In this document: piece after piece, positions 1-8,411 of the stretch
How positions within the stretch are numbered: the first letter of the stretch is position 1
How the letters are laid out: every line of letters starts with the position of its first letter
From: Gammaproteobacteria bacterium
GTDB lineage: Bacteria; Pseudomonadota; Gammaproteobacteria; Steroidobacterales; BM003
Length of the DNA: 23,872 bases
Assembly: GCA_026193125.1 (NCBI GenBank)
Contig: JAPHSC010000371.1
Coordinates: 1-23,872 of the forward strand
Reading direction: 5' to 3'
The notes under the pieces: generated by a model
What the model was told of the DNA's origin: nothing
Database searches by the model: none
Seen by the model: the letters and a program-made list of their open reading frames with translations, nothing else
Made by a program: the position numbers and the translations under genes

Positions 1-1014
1 ATCCCGGTTTTTGTCCCGGTCACCCATTTGAAGCTTTACGATATGTCCCATGAAACAAACATGGGTATTGTCGACTATCACCAGAATCCGTGCTCGCGCG
101 TAGTAGCGGAAGATGCGGATCTCGTCCTGCTGCTTGGCGGGCGACTGGATTTCCCGCTGAATTTCGGCGAAGCGCCGTTGTTCAATTCCAAACTCAAAAT
201 GGTCGCGGTAAATCCGACCGCCCGTGAACTCAGCAACAATATGCTCGTCGACATGCGCATTTGCAGTGACGTCCAGATGTTTCTCAAGGCATTGCTGACC
301 GAAGCCCCCGCTCTTGCTGTCCAGGCCAACTGGCTGGAAAGTATCAGGCAGCGTCGCTCGGAGAGTTGCGAAGAGTTTCGCCCGTTACTTAGCTCGGACG
401 CTTCGCCGGTGCACCCGGTACGACTTTGCTATGAGGCACTGATGTCACTGGGCGAGAATGATATCGCCGTCATCGATGGGGGCGATATCGCATGCTGGTT
501 CGAAACCGCGCTGGGCATGTGGGCAATGGAAGGACGCAAGATCAAGGGTATTGTCAGTCCAGGACCGTGGGAACAGATGGGCACCGGACCGGCCTACGCG
601 ACCGCCGCCAAGATGTGCTACCCCGACTCCAAGGTGCTGCTGGTGACTGGTGACGGATCCCTGGGGCTCGCGCCAGGGCTGACCCCGCTGGAAACCTCCA
701 TTGATTACAAGGCCCCGATTACCATCGTTGTCGCTAACAACGCGCAGTGGGGAATGATCCAGGAACAACAGAAGGCAATGTGGGGAACAATTTCCGCCAC
801 CAGTTTGCGTGACGTGAACTACGCAGCCATCTTCGAGGGCGGTGGTGCGTATGCCGAAACGGTTACTGCACCTTCCGAGCTCAAGGCGGCAATACAGCGG
901 TCGCTGGAGAAGAATGATTCGATTTCAGCCTTGCTTGATGTGAAGACCCTGGGCGTGAAGTCCCCGCTTACCCAGGGCCTGATAGAAATGAGAATCAAGA
1001 CATCTATTGAGTAG
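1..1014 (+). CDS. Thiamine-diphosphate-dependent enzyme, acetolactate synthase/2-hydroxyacyl-CoA lyase type (5-prime truncated)
   Basis: The frame is open from base 1, so the gene starts outside the window; the TTG at 28 is internal and not a real start. About 337 codons remain, whereas family members usually have about 550 residues, so the N-terminal pyrimidine-binding domain is missing. What remains is the central domain (LLLGGRLDFPLNFG) and the C-terminal cofactor domain. The latter carries the classical ThDP/Mg motif, starting GDGS and ending NN about 30 residues later (VTGDGSLGL ... VVANNAQWGM). Family members cleave or join 2-keto acids or 2-hydroxyacyl-CoAs in the cytoplasm. Substrate-specifying residues lie partly in the lost domain, so acetolactate synthase, oxalyl-CoA decarboxylase-like and lyase activities stay open. 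It does not look like sulfoacetaldehyde acetyltransferase. The stop lies 64 bases before an aminotransferase on the same strand, which suggests one transcript in which transamination feeds a keto-acid step. Confidence 0.85.
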   Translation: MPVFVPVTHLKLYDMSHETNMGIVDYHQNPCSRVVAEDADLVLLLGGRLDFPLNFGEAPLFNSKLKMVAVNPTARELSNNMLVDMRICSDVQMFLKALLTEAPALAVQANWLESIRQRRSESCEEFRPLLSSDASPVHPVRLCYEALMSLGENDIAVIDGGDIACWFETALGMWAMEGRKIKGIVSPGPWEQMGTGPAYATAAKMCYPDSKVLLVTGDGSLGLAPGLTPLETSIDYKAPITIVVANNAQWGMIQEQQKAMWGTISATSLRDVNYAAIFEGGGAYAETVTAPSELKAAIQRSLEKNDSISALLDVKTLGVKSPLTQGLIEMRIKTSIE

Positions 1015-1078
1015 CCCGGGCCTTGCCCAGGTAACGATATCTGGCATCCTCGGAGCACAAAAGGTTTAGAGGGAGTAA

Positions 1079-2449
1079 ATGACCATGACAACGGCAAACA
1101 ACGGCGGCTATCCGGATCACCTGTGGCGCCCGATGACCCAGCACCAGCCCATGCGTGGCGGGCTGCCCAATCGCATGGTCAGCGCCAAGGGTTGCATCAT
1201 CACGGACCAAAACGGCAATAACTTCCTCGATGCTATCGCCGGTCTGTGGTGCGTAAATATCGGCTACGGACGTACGGAAGTGGGTGAAGTCGCCAAGCAC
1301 CAGATGTCAGAGCTCAACTACCTGGCGCCGATCATGAGCAGCGGTCCGGTCATTGACCTGGCTGAAAAGCTGCAGAAAATGCTTGGATTCGACAGCCATA
1401 TCTACTTTTCCTGCAGCGGCTCCGAGGCGAACGAAACTGCCTTCAAGATTGCCCGCCAGTATCACCTGCAGGCAGGCAATGGCGGCGAGCGGCGTTACAA
1501 GATCATCTCACGTTACCGCGCCTACCATGGCAACACCATGGGCGCCATGGCCGCTACCGGACAAGCCGAGCGAAAGATGGGATACGAGCCGGGTCCGGCT
1601 GGATTCATTCACGTGATGCCGCCATACCCCTATCGTGGCCATCCGAAGCTGACACCGGAAGAACATGCTGAGGAATGTGCGCATCAGCTTGAGGAAACCA
1701 TTATTCATGAAGGTGCCGAGACGGTGGCGGCGTTCATCATGGAGCCGCTGATTTCCGGCGGCGGCGTGCTGGTGCCCCCGGATAACTATATTCCGCGGGT
1801 TCGAGAAATCTGCGATCGCCATGGTGTCCTGTTGATTTTCGATGAAGTGGTCTCAGGTTTTGGTCGTCTTGGCACCATGTTTGGCTATGAGCACTGGAAG
1901 ACCCAGGCGGATATCTACACCTTCGCAAAGGGACTTGCCAGCGGCTACATACCGGTGGCCGCGACCGTGGTCAAGGAGCACATATTTGAAAAGTTCGAGG
2001 GTGCTCCATCGGAAATGCGGCACTTCCGGCAAATCAATACCTTTGGCGGTCACCCGGTCGCATCAGCCGTCGCGCTGAAAGCCATACAGATCGTAGAGGA
2101 CGAGAAGCTGCCCGAGAATGCCAACAAGGTGGGCACATACATGCTGCGTCAGTTCCAGCAGTCGCTTGCGGATCATCCCTATGCCGGTGAAGTCCGCGGC
2201 AAGGGAATGATTATGGGTATCGAACTGGTCGAAGACCGCAAGACCAAGGCCCCTCTGTCCGATGACAAAGTAATGGCGATAGTCGGCGACTGCGTGCGCA
2301 ACGGCGTCATACTGGGACGCAATAGCAACACCATACCGGGTCGCTGCAACATTCTGTTGATCGCGCCACCGTTGATTCTCACGCAATCACAGGCGGACCA
2401 GATCGTGGAGACGGTGACTGCGGCAATGCGAAAAGCGATAGCAAAATAG
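1079..2449 (+). CDS. Class III PLP aminotransferase, omega-amino acid:pyruvate type
   Basis: A 456-residue fold-type I, class III transaminase. The N-terminus (LWRPMTQH ... GLWCVNIGYGR) resembles beta-alanine:pyruvate and taurine:pyruvate aminotransferases. Visible motifs are SGSEANETAFKIAR (phosphate binding), YHGNTMGAM, the PLP-nitrogen Asp in IFDEVVSGFGR (D255) and the Schiff-base lysine in FAKGLASGY (K284). These enzymes move a terminal amino group to pyruvate and leave an aldehyde or oxo acid. A purine-rich Shine-Dalgarno (AGAGGGAG, 1068-1075) precedes ATG 1079; ATG 1085 is an equally possible start, giving 454 residues. The gene follows the ThDP enzyme by 64 bases, probably in one operon, and converges on the carrier gene with a 13-base gap. 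The family assignment is secure; the amine substrate is inferred only as a small omega-amino compound. Confidence 0.92.
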   Translation: MTMTTANNGGYPDHLWRPMTQHQPMRGGLPNRMVSAKGCIITDQNGNNFLDAIAGLWCVNIGYGRTEVGEVAKHQMSELNYLAPIMSSGPVIDLAEKLQKMLGFDSHIYFSCSGSEANETAFKIARQYHLQAGNGGERRYKIISRYRAYHGNTMGAMAATGQAERKMGYEPGPAGFIHVMPPYPYRGHPKLTPEEHAEECAHQLEETIIHEGAETVAAFIMEPLISGGGVLVPPDNYIPRVREICDRHGVLLIFDEVVSGFGRLGTMFGYEHWKTQADIYTFAKGLASGYIPVAATVVKEHIFEKFEGAPSEMRHFRQINTFGGHPVASAVALKAIQIVEDEKLPENANKVGTYMLRQFQQSLADHPYAGEVRGKGMIMGIELVEDRKTKAPLSDDKVMAIVGDCVRNGVILGRNSNTIPGRCNILLIAPPLILTQSQADQIVETVTAAMRKAIAK

Positions 2450-2462
2450 CAGGCGCACAAGC

Positions 2463-3560
2463 CTAACGGGATTTGCGCCAGATCTTGTAAACGCCGATCG
2501 TCAGCAAGGGGATGATGTAGATAATCAGGTAGCCCCACGCAACGGTGCCGTAACCTTTGGCGACCAGAGAGGTAATGCCAAAACTCGCCAGGACCATGCT
2601 TATAAAGAGTCCGGCGCCAGCCACGATCGCATGCATCATCGGGTCGCCCTTGCGACCGCGTCGCTCCAGGAGCCAGGCGTCGAGTCGCTCGTTGATCCCC
2701 TGCAGTAGACCTGCACAGGTCTGAATTATCATGGCGAACAAGACGATGATGTACAAAACCATGAGCCAGGGACTCGCGAGCTGTCCAATCATCCAGTAGG
2801 TTGGCAGGTCCTGGTCCAGGGATGCGGGATAGGCAGCCATAAACGTGGTGTGAAAAACCAGGGCCGGAAACACGCCCAGAAAACCGGCGGTGAAGCCACT
2901 GACAACGGCTTCACCCCGCGTGTGAATGTCCCTGGCGGAATACAACAGCACCGGGACCACCGCCGTGGTGTAGAGCATGTACTGCAGTCCCCGGCCCATC
3001 CAGTTTCCGCCTGGGGATTCTGCGCTGAATGCGAGTGCTATCGAGTCATGAAACTGGATGAAGGTCATTACACTGTAGATGATCAACACCAGCATTAGCG
3101 CCAGCATGCATATCGACATCGACTCCTGCAAAAGAGTTCGTCCGAAATAGTTCAGGGCGACGACTGCGGCAAACAAAATGCCTACACCCGCCAGTGACGG
3201 GATGCCGAATTGGTCATTGAGGACACTGGCCGCCGCCGAACCGTTAACAGCAAGGACGATCAGCAGCGAGATCAGAAAAAGTATTTCGAAAGCCAGCCAG
3301 CCGGGGCCTATCAAGACCTTTAGAAATCCCCGGTACTCATAAGTCTTGGAAAGCCGGGCCAGCTCAAAGCTCAAGGCCATGGTAAGGCCCCAGCCAAAGC
3401 CTGCCACGGCCAATGCGAGCAGGCCCCCAATCGGTCCGAGCACGCTGATGAATTCGGCGATTTCCCGTCCCGTCCCGTAGGCACCGCCAAATATCACAGC
3501 CTGGAATACTGCAGCAGGGATTACGATGACGCGGACAAATCGGGAGGTCATTCCAGCCAT
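2463..3560 (-). CDS. YkvI-like LeuT-fold membrane transporter
   Basis: A 365-residue, very hydrophobic inner-membrane protein with roughly 10-11 transmembrane helices and a short basic C-terminus (KIWRKSR). The first helix carries a glycine-rich break, FGGAYGTGREIAEF. This recalls the unwound substrate-binding helix 1 of LeuT-fold carriers and the conserved start of the YkvI family, which is related to sodium-coupled amino-acid symporters. Proposed role: uptake or exchange of a small amino or organic solute. The gene lies tail to tail with the aminotransferase and head to head with the AraC regulator, so the regulator may control it from the shared spacer. The ATG at 3558-3560 has only a weak Shine-Dalgarno; the ATG three codons later is an alternative. 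Membership in the YkvI family is judged from pattern only, and no substrate is established. Confidence 0.75.
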   Translation of the reverse strand: MAGMTSRFVRVIVIPAAVFQAVIFGGAYGTGREIAEFISVLGPIGGLLALAVAGFGWGLTMALSFELARLSKTYEYRGFLKVLIGPGWLAFEILFLISLLIVLAVNGSAAASVLNDQFGIPSLAGVGILFAAVVALNYFGRTLLQESMSICMLALMLVLIIYSVMTFIQFHDSIALAFSAESPGGNWMGRGLQYMLYTTAVVPVLLYSARDIHTRGEAVVSGFTAGFLGVFPALVFHTTFMAAYPASLDQDLPTYWMIGQLASPWLMVLYIIVLFAMIIQTCAGLLQGINERLDAWLLERRGRKGDPMMHAIVAGAGLFISMVLASFGITSLVAKGYGTVAWGYLIIYIIPLLTIGVYKIWRKSR

Positions 3561-3576
3561 TTATTATTATCCCGGG

Positions 3577-3591
3577 GTTGCAAGTGGCAAC
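3577..3591. promoter_or_regulatory. Inverted repeat in the divergent transporter/regulator spacer
   Basis: Five-base arms GTTGC and GCAAC flank a five-base centre, 17 bases upstream of the transporter ATG and before the AraC gene. The position suits an operator for one or both divergent genes. The arms are short, so chance is possible, and no clear -10/-35 pair could be fixed beside it. Confidence 0.25.
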
Positions 3592-3640
3592 TTTCAGGAT
3601 TCTATCCTAGCAAGCACGGCCACATAACGATTGTGACAAG

Positions 3641-4693
3641 GTGCCAGGAATTTGTTATTCTGCGACAGCTCTGAATCGACAGGGAACTGCACACATAGTG
3701 GAAGCTTCGGTACGCGCTAGAACAATGCAGGGCTTCGACGCCCTGGTCGCTGATTTGGGCGGGCAGCCAGAGGCTCTCCTGAGACGCGCTGGTCTGGACC
3801 TCAACGTTCTCAATCGATCGGATGACTGGATTCCTTTCCGCTCGGTTTTAATTGCCTATGAGTCGGCAGCGCTGGCCACACACTGCAAAAATTTCGGCAT
3901 TCAACTGTCCGGGCGTCGTGACCTGTCTTTTTTGGGCCCCCTGGTTCTGATTTTCAAATACTCAAGTAACCTGGAGCAGGGCCTCACGTCCTGCACCAAG
4001 TACATGCGCGCTCACAGTACGGGCTACACACCGGTCCTGGAAGTGAAGGGTAGTACTGCGAGTTATCAATTGAGAATGGATGCCAGGCTTCGAACCAATG
4101 CGGATCAATGGATAGAAGAGTCGCTGCTGACGGCCATAAAATTCGTCCGCATCATTCTCGGCGAAAGCTATACGCCGAAAGCTGTTTATTGTCAGCACGC
4201 GAAAATGGAGGGCACGGATTACGAGCACTTTTTTGGCACCGCTATCAAGTTTCGCGCACCCTTTGACGGGATTATTCTGAATCGCGAAGACCTGAGGTCA
4301 CCGAATCCGATCGATGACCAGCAAGTTCACAGAGTCCTTCTTGAATATCTGGATTCGCGAGTGCTGCGCGCAGACGAGAATCTGTCTGCTGCCGTGCGGG
4401 CGCTGCTGCTGAAGCTAATCCCGACGGGCAAGTTCTCGGTTAATGTCCTGGCGGATCAACTTTGCGTGCACAGACGTACATTGCAGAGACGTTTAAAAGA
4501 TGCCGGCCTGACTTACGCCGAGCTCCTGGATGAGTGTCGCGCCGAAATGGCGCAAGAGTATTTGGCGACCAGCAAGTTGCCGATGGGTAATCTCGCTCAA
4601 TTACTGGGTTATGCGGATCAGAGCGCCTTCAATCATGCTTTCCGCAGATGGCACGGCATGACCCCACGGCAATGGTGCGAGCGTTCCGTCTAG
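3641..4693 (+). CDS. AraC-family transcriptional regulator (arabinose-binding-like N-terminal domain)
   Basis: A 350-residue regulator. About 240 N-terminal residues resemble the AraC-type arabinose-binding-like ligand domain often found in gammaproteobacterial regulators (VADLGGQPEALLRRAGL). The C-terminal ~90 residues are the two-helix-turn-helix AraC DNA-binding domain: FSVNVLADQLCVHRRTLQRRLK, then GYADQSAFNHAFRRWHGMTPRQW. It probably senses a small metabolite and activates nearby genes: the divergent carrier, the aminotransferases, or the downstream TonB-dependent receptor. GTG 3641 has no visible Shine-Dalgarno. GTG 3698 lies 12 bases after AGGGA (3681-3685) and would give 331 residues starting near the usual family N-terminus, so the true start may be 3698. 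Ligand unknown. Confidence 0.9.
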   Translation: MPGICYSATALNRQGTAHIVEASVRARTMQGFDALVADLGGQPEALLRRAGLDLNVLNRSDDWIPFRSVLIAYESAALATHCKNFGIQLSGRRDLSFLGPLVLIFKYSSNLEQGLTSCTKYMRAHSTGYTPVLEVKGSTASYQLRMDARLRTNADQWIEESLLTAIKFVRIILGESYTPKAVYCQHAKMEGTDYEHFFGTAIKFRAPFDGIILNREDLRSPNPIDDQQVHRVLLEYLDSRVLRADENLSAAVRALLLKLIPTGKFSVNVLADQLCVHRRTLQRRLKDAGLTYAELLDECRAEMAQEYLATSKLPMGNLAQLLGYADQSAFNHAFRRWHGMTPRQWCERSV

Positions 4694-4759
4694 CAAGCCA
4701 CAACGGACTTCTGTCAGTGGCCAGTGACCTTTCGGGTTTAGTCGCACAATATCAATTTT

Positions 4760-4786
4760 TTGTCATATCTTCGCAATTCCTGCGAA
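4760..4786 (+). promoter_or_regulatory. Candidate promoter/operator upstream of the TonB-dependent receptor
   Basis: The 244-base spacer between the regulator and receptor genes contains a -35-like TTGTCA (4760-4765). Next comes a perfect inverted repeat with six-base arms, TTCGCA (4770-4775) and TGCGAA (4781-4786), around a five-base centre. The dyad would overlap the core promoter, as expected of a repressor or activator site. No convincing -10 box was found at 16-18 bases, so the promoter call is tentative and the dyad is the firmer part. Confidence 0.35.
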
Positions 4787-4848
4787 TAGAACCACAGTAG
4801 CATTAGGTCATCCTCGATTCCGCTGCGCTTACGAGCACAGCGATCGAT

Positions 4849-4938
4849 ATGGATTGGAGGGGAAGTGGGAGGCTCGCGGCAGCATTTCCGGCCGACGCAC
4901 CAGTCATCAATAAACATTCATCAATAGGATGTTACTAA
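4849..4938 (+). other. Small upstream ORF (29 codons) overlapping the receptor start
   Basis: An ATG-started frame of 29 codons (MDWRGSGRLAAAF ... IGCY) ends at TAA 4936-4938, and the last A of the stop is the first base of the receptor ATG (TAATG). Such an overlap allows translational coupling. No Shine-Dalgarno precedes ATG 4849 and the peptide has no recognisable features, so it may be chance. Its 3-prime part contains the nine-base direct repeat TCATCAATA at 4904-4912 and 4918-4926. Confidence 0.2.
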
Positions 4939-7127
4939 TGAAATTATTCAACGCATTTTGCCTAACTGCCGCCGGTCTCGCAGCATTACCAATTACTGCG
5001 ACATTCGCGGCGGAAGAAAAGGCTGTTCTGGAAGAAATCGTCGTAACGGCGCAGAAGCGCGAGCAGTCCGTTAAGGATGCGCCAGTCGCCGTCACTGTCT
5101 TAACTGGCGACGAATTGACGAAACTTGGTGCCGAGAGTGCCAACGACATTGCCCAGTACACGCCCGGACTCAGTATTGCCCCGGTTCAAGGCATCGGCAA
5201 CGTACCGAACATCTCCATTCGTGGCGTTGGCCTCAACGACTTCCGGGACTTCAATGAAAGCCCCTCTGCCGTCTATGTCGACGAAGTCTACAAGGGCGCG
5301 CTGGCCGGTCTCGACTTCGCCCTCTACGACCTGGATCGCGCGGAAGTACTCAAGGGTCCCCAGGGCACCTTGTTTGGCCGCAATGCGACCGGTGGTCTGG
5401 TCAGCTACACGACCAGCAAGCCGACCGATGTTCTGGAAGGCTACGCAAGGGTGGGTGCGGGATCTTTTGGTGACATGAAGGCAGAGGGCGCCGTTGGCGG
5501 GCCCATCAGTGACATGGTTTCGGGGCGGCTCTCCGCTGTCTACCATACGAATGACGGCGTCCGGCAAAACGTCAATCCCGACGGTAAGGATGGCGATCAG
5601 ATAGACCTCGCTGCCGCGCGCGGCCAGCTGGATTTCAAGTTCTCGGACGACGTTTCGCTATTGCTGTCGGTCGAGGGCGGCAAAAATGACAATGCCGGCG
5701 GTAACCCCTATCGCTACGCACCGGCGCTGCTCGATGGAGCTGGCGTTCCCGTGGTGCCAACGGAAATTGACGAGGCGAACCGGGACGACGTGGTCGGCAC
5801 CAGTGACCTGAATGACATCAACGTCAGCGCCGGCCTCAAGACCGACACCGACTTCATGTCCACCTCGGCCCGTCTCGACTGGGACTTCGGCGGTTTCAGC
5901 CTGGTGTCCATCACCAACTACCAGGATTTCAACAAGCACCAGATCCAGGATTGCGACAGCGCGCCGTACGATCTTTGCTTTACGGACTACACGACCGAGG
6001 TAAATCAGTTCAGCCAGGAACTGAGGCTGCAGGGAGAAATCGAAAATCTGCTGTGGAATGCCGGTCTGTACTATTTCGATCTGAGCAACCAGGGTGCGCA
6101 GATGCTGTTTGGTCCGGTTGCCGGATTATTGCTTGCTCCGGGTACCGATTCGACGACCACGACTTTTGATACCACGACCACGTCTATGGCCGCATTCGGC
6201 CAGCTTGAATACCGGGTAACCGATGATGTCGCCCTGATCGGCGGTCTGCGTTATTCGGACGACCAGACGGACATGACGCAGGTCTTCCTGTTGACGGTTC
6301 CTGACGATGCGCTGGGCTTCACGGGTGGCGTACTCTATCCAGAGGAATCGCAGAAGAAGAAGAACGTTTCCTACACCGCCAAGATCACCTGGGATGTTGT
6401 TGATTCCACCATGGTCTACGCCGGCGTTGCCAACTCTTTCAAGGGCGGGACGTTCAACTCGGGATTCGGTCCGGTCGATCCGGCCGCCTACTCGGTCAAG
6501 CCGGAAGAGCTGACCAGTTTCGAGACGGGCTTCAAGTCCGAAACCAGCGACCGTCGTAATCGATTCTCTGGCGCGCTCTTCTACTACGATTACACCGACA
6601 TGCAGGCTTTCCAGTTTGTCGGTCTGAACCAGTTGTTGTTCAATGCGGATGCAGAAGTGACCGGTGCAGAACTTGAATGGACTGGCCTGCCGACTGACGC
6701 CTTGCAGATTTCGGCCGGACTTAGCTATCTCGATACCAATGTAAAGGACGTCGCGGACTCCGCCGGCGTTGTTAAAGACCGCGAGATGGTGTTGGCGCCG
6801 AAGTTCAGCATGAATGCCATGGCCCGCTACACCTGGGATTTGTCCGGCGGCAGCGCGCTGGCGGCGCAGCTTGATGGGAATTACAGCGGCTCAGTGTATT
6901 TCGACAACATCAATGCGCCCGGTACGAAGCAGGACGCCGTCGCCCTGTTTAACGCAAGAGTGTCCTGGTTGAGCAGCAGCGATTGGGAAGTTGCGGCATT
7001 CGTCCGGAACCTGACTGACGAAGTGCCACTGAACTACGCCTTCGACCTGTCCGGCCAACTGGGCTACGTACAGCAGTCGTATCATGCCCCGCGGACCTAC
7101 GGTGTATCTTTGACCAAGAGTTTCTGA
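4938..7127 (+). CDS. TonB-dependent outer-membrane receptor
   Basis: A 729-residue receptor. ATG 4938 is chosen because AGGA (4926-4929) lies eight bases before it; ATG 4929 overlaps that site. Residues 1-24 are a typical signal peptide ending ATFA before AEE. A TonB-box-like segment, EEIVVTAQKREQS, follows. The plug domain shows SIRGVGLNDF and the hallmark GPQGTLFGRNATGG. The rest is an aromatic-rich 22-strand-type barrel with the C-terminal phenylalanine (SLTKSF) needed for outer-membrane assembly. It imports a scarce ligand, using energy from TonB-ExbBD. The EIVVTAQKR class transports varied ligands (iron chelates, carbohydrates, other organics), so iron is not implied. It lies 244 bases after the AraC regulator and 10 bases before an aminotransferase, suggesting the imported compound is an amine-containing nutrient. 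Confidence 0.93.
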   Translation: MKLFNAFCLTAAGLAALPITATFAAEEKAVLEEIVVTAQKREQSVKDAPVAVTVLTGDELTKLGAESANDIAQYTPGLSIAPVQGIGNVPNISIRGVGLNDFRDFNESPSAVYVDEVYKGALAGLDFALYDLDRAEVLKGPQGTLFGRNATGGLVSYTTSKPTDVLEGYARVGAGSFGDMKAEGAVGGPISDMVSGRLSAVYHTNDGVRQNVNPDGKDGDQIDLAAARGQLDFKFSDDVSLLLSVEGGKNDNAGGNPYRYAPALLDGAGVPVVPTEIDEANRDDVVGTSDLNDINVSAGLKTDTDFMSTSARLDWDFGGFSLVSITNYQDFNKHQIQDCDSAPYDLCFTDYTTEVNQFSQELRLQGEIENLLWNAGLYYFDLSNQGAQMLFGPVAGLLLAPGTDSTTTTFDTTTTSMAAFGQLEYRVTDDVALIGGLRYSDDQTDMTQVFLLTVPDDALGFTGGVLYPEESQKKKNVSYTAKITWDVVDSTMVYAGVANSFKGGTFNSGFGPVDPAAYSVKPEELTSFETGFKSETSDRRNRFSGALFYYDYTDMQAFQFVGLNQLLFNADAEVTGAELEWTGLPTDALQISAGLSYLDTNVKDVADSAGVVKDREMVLAPKFSMNAMARYTWDLSGGSALAAQLDGNYSGSVYFDNINAPGTKQDAVALFNARVSWLSSSDWEVAAFVRNLTDEVPLNYAFDLSGQLGYVQQSYHAPRTYGVSLTKSF

Positions 7128-7137
7128 TTGGTTAGCC

Positions 7138-8388
7138 GTGATTAAAGAAGAGAAAGCAGCCAAGGCCGGTGCACCTGCACCGGCCTTGCCTTTTCCGGAC
7201 GCTGCATCGGCCGAGGCGGCCTTCGGACAGTTTGTCGCACCATCCATGGTCAGGCTGATGGAGGCCCTGGGCACCCCTATCCACTATGGTCAGCGACAAG
7301 GCGCCCGCGTGCAGGATGCCTATACCGGCAAGTGGTACTGGGACTGCCATCGCAATGGCTCTGTCTACAACCTTGGGCACCGCAATCCTCAAGTGCTGGC
7401 AGCTGTCAGTGAGGCCTTGCGCGGGTTGGAGGTGGGCAATTTATTCCTGGCCTCCGGCTACAAGGCAAAGGCTGCCGAGAAACTGGTTGCGAGTACGGGG
7501 GGTGTCCTTACCGGCGTCACCTATGCCGCCAGTGGCGCCGAGGCCAATGAGGTAGCCATTCGGGCAGCCCGCGGCTTTACTCGTCGCCGAAAACTCGTAT
7601 CAATCAAGCACAGTTACCACGGCAGCACGTGTTTTACGATGGCGGCCGGTGACAACCCCGAGGCCAGCGAGCGCTACCTGCTGGACTCTCCCGAATTTGT
7701 GAAAGTCCCTTACAACGATGTCGATGCAATGCGTGGCGCCGTGGATGACGAGACCTGCTGCGTCTTGCTGGAGGCCAGTCCGGCCCAGCTGGGATTCCCG
7801 GCGCCCGATCCCGGCTACTATGCAGCGGTGCGCAAGATCTGCGATGACCAGGGTGCTGTCTTTATTATCGACGAAGTCCAGACCGGACTGGGTGGCTCGG
7901 GCAGTTTCTGGCTCTGGCAACAGCAGGGAGTCATCCCGGACATCATGACTACGGCCAAGGGTCTGGGCGGTGGCATCATCCCCAATGCCGCGCTACTCAT
8001 GGCGCCGGCGATCAAGGAATGGTTCCTGGATTGCGAGTTCCCTCATATGTCGACCTTCGGCGGTAACGAACTGGGTTGTGTCGCCACCGCTGCGGTTTGC
8101 GACATCACATCACGCCCCGAATTCGTTGCGAATGTGCACCGGCTGATCGAGCAGTTCCGTGAGGGCTTTGCCAACGCTCCCTACCGCGTGAACCAGGTGG
8201 GACTTTGCATGGGCCTGTTTTCAGAAACCATGGACGCCTATGCAATGACTCGCAAGCTCGCCGATGCCGGGATACTGGTGTTGCCCGCACATTACGAGCC
8301 ACGCGCGATCGAGTTCAGGCCGATACTCATCCTGGACGAGAAAGAAGCGGAAACCATTATTCGGACTGTGCGAGACGTCCTGGGTTAA
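7138..8388 (+). CDS. Class III PLP aminotransferase (second copy, distinct subfamily)
   Basis: A class III transaminase of up to 416 residues, clearly different from the one at 1079. Motifs: HRNGSVYNLGHRNPQV, the phosphate loop SGAEANEVAIRAAR, SYHGSTCF, the PLP Asp in IIDEVQTGLGGSG (D245) and the Schiff-base lysine in TTAKGLGGG (K274). Only the PLP chemistry is certain; acceptor and donor are unknown. The start is uncertain. GTG 7138 has no Shine-Dalgarno, and the next 50 bases encode an Ala/Pro-rich stretch from a strong hairpin. The next ATGs (7246, 7258) would begin only about 12 residues before conserved sequence, and the helix before them (FVAPSMVRLMEALG) looks family-like, so coding probably begins upstream of 7246. 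TTG 7186 is another option. The gene lies 10 bases after the receptor stop, so co-transcription is possible unless the hairpin terminates transcription. Confidence 0.88.
   Translation: MIKEEKAAKAGAPAPALPFPDAASAEAAFGQFVAPSMVRLMEALGTPIHYGQRQGARVQDAYTGKWYWDCHRNGSVYNLGHRNPQVLAAVSEALRGLEVGNLFLASGYKAKAAEKLVASTGGVLTGVTYAASGAEANEVAIRAARGFTRRRKLVSIKHSYHGSTCFTMAAGDNPEASERYLLDSPEFVKVPYNDVDAMRGAVDDETCCVLLEASPAQLGFPAPDPGYYAAVRKICDDQGAVFIIDEVQTGLGGSGSFWLWQQQGVIPDIMTTAKGLGGGIIPNAALLMAPAIKEWFLDCEFPHMSTFGGNELGCVATAAVCDITSRPEFVANVHRLIEQFREGFANAPYRVNQVGLCMGLFSETMDAYAMTRKLADAGILVLPAHYEPRAIEFRPILILDEKEAETIIRTVRDVLG
7162..7187 (+). terminator. Strong hairpin, terminator- or attenuator-like, at the receptor/aminotransferase junction
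   Basis: Perfect 12-base arms, AAGGCCGGTGCA and TGCACCGGCCTT, are separated by two bases. A purine-rich run (AAAGAAGAGAAAG) lies before it and TTGCCTTTTCC after it. This is the layout of an intrinsic terminator for the receptor gene, though the T-tract is interrupted. It lies inside the annotated 5-prime coding part of the aminotransferase, so it either ends the receptor transcript or tunes read-through into the aminotransferase. Confidence 0.55.
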
Positions 8389-8411
8389 GCGGTTTTTGCC
8401 TGACCGTTGCC

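Noticed and set aside
1..2449. Taurine Tpa/Xsc pathway
   Set aside because: The aminotransferase could fit, but the ThDP enzyme differs from sulfoacetaldehyde acetyltransferase around the cofactor motif.
4713..4728. Near-palindrome GTCAGTGGCCAGTGAC after the AraC gene as a terminator
   Set aside because: The symmetry has a mismatch, there is no room for a loop, and no T-tract follows.
7138..8388. Glutamate-1-semialdehyde aminotransferase (hemL)
   Set aside because: Shares the class III fold, but the N-terminal HRNGSVYNLGHRNPQV region and the context with a TonB receptor do not fit haem synthesis.
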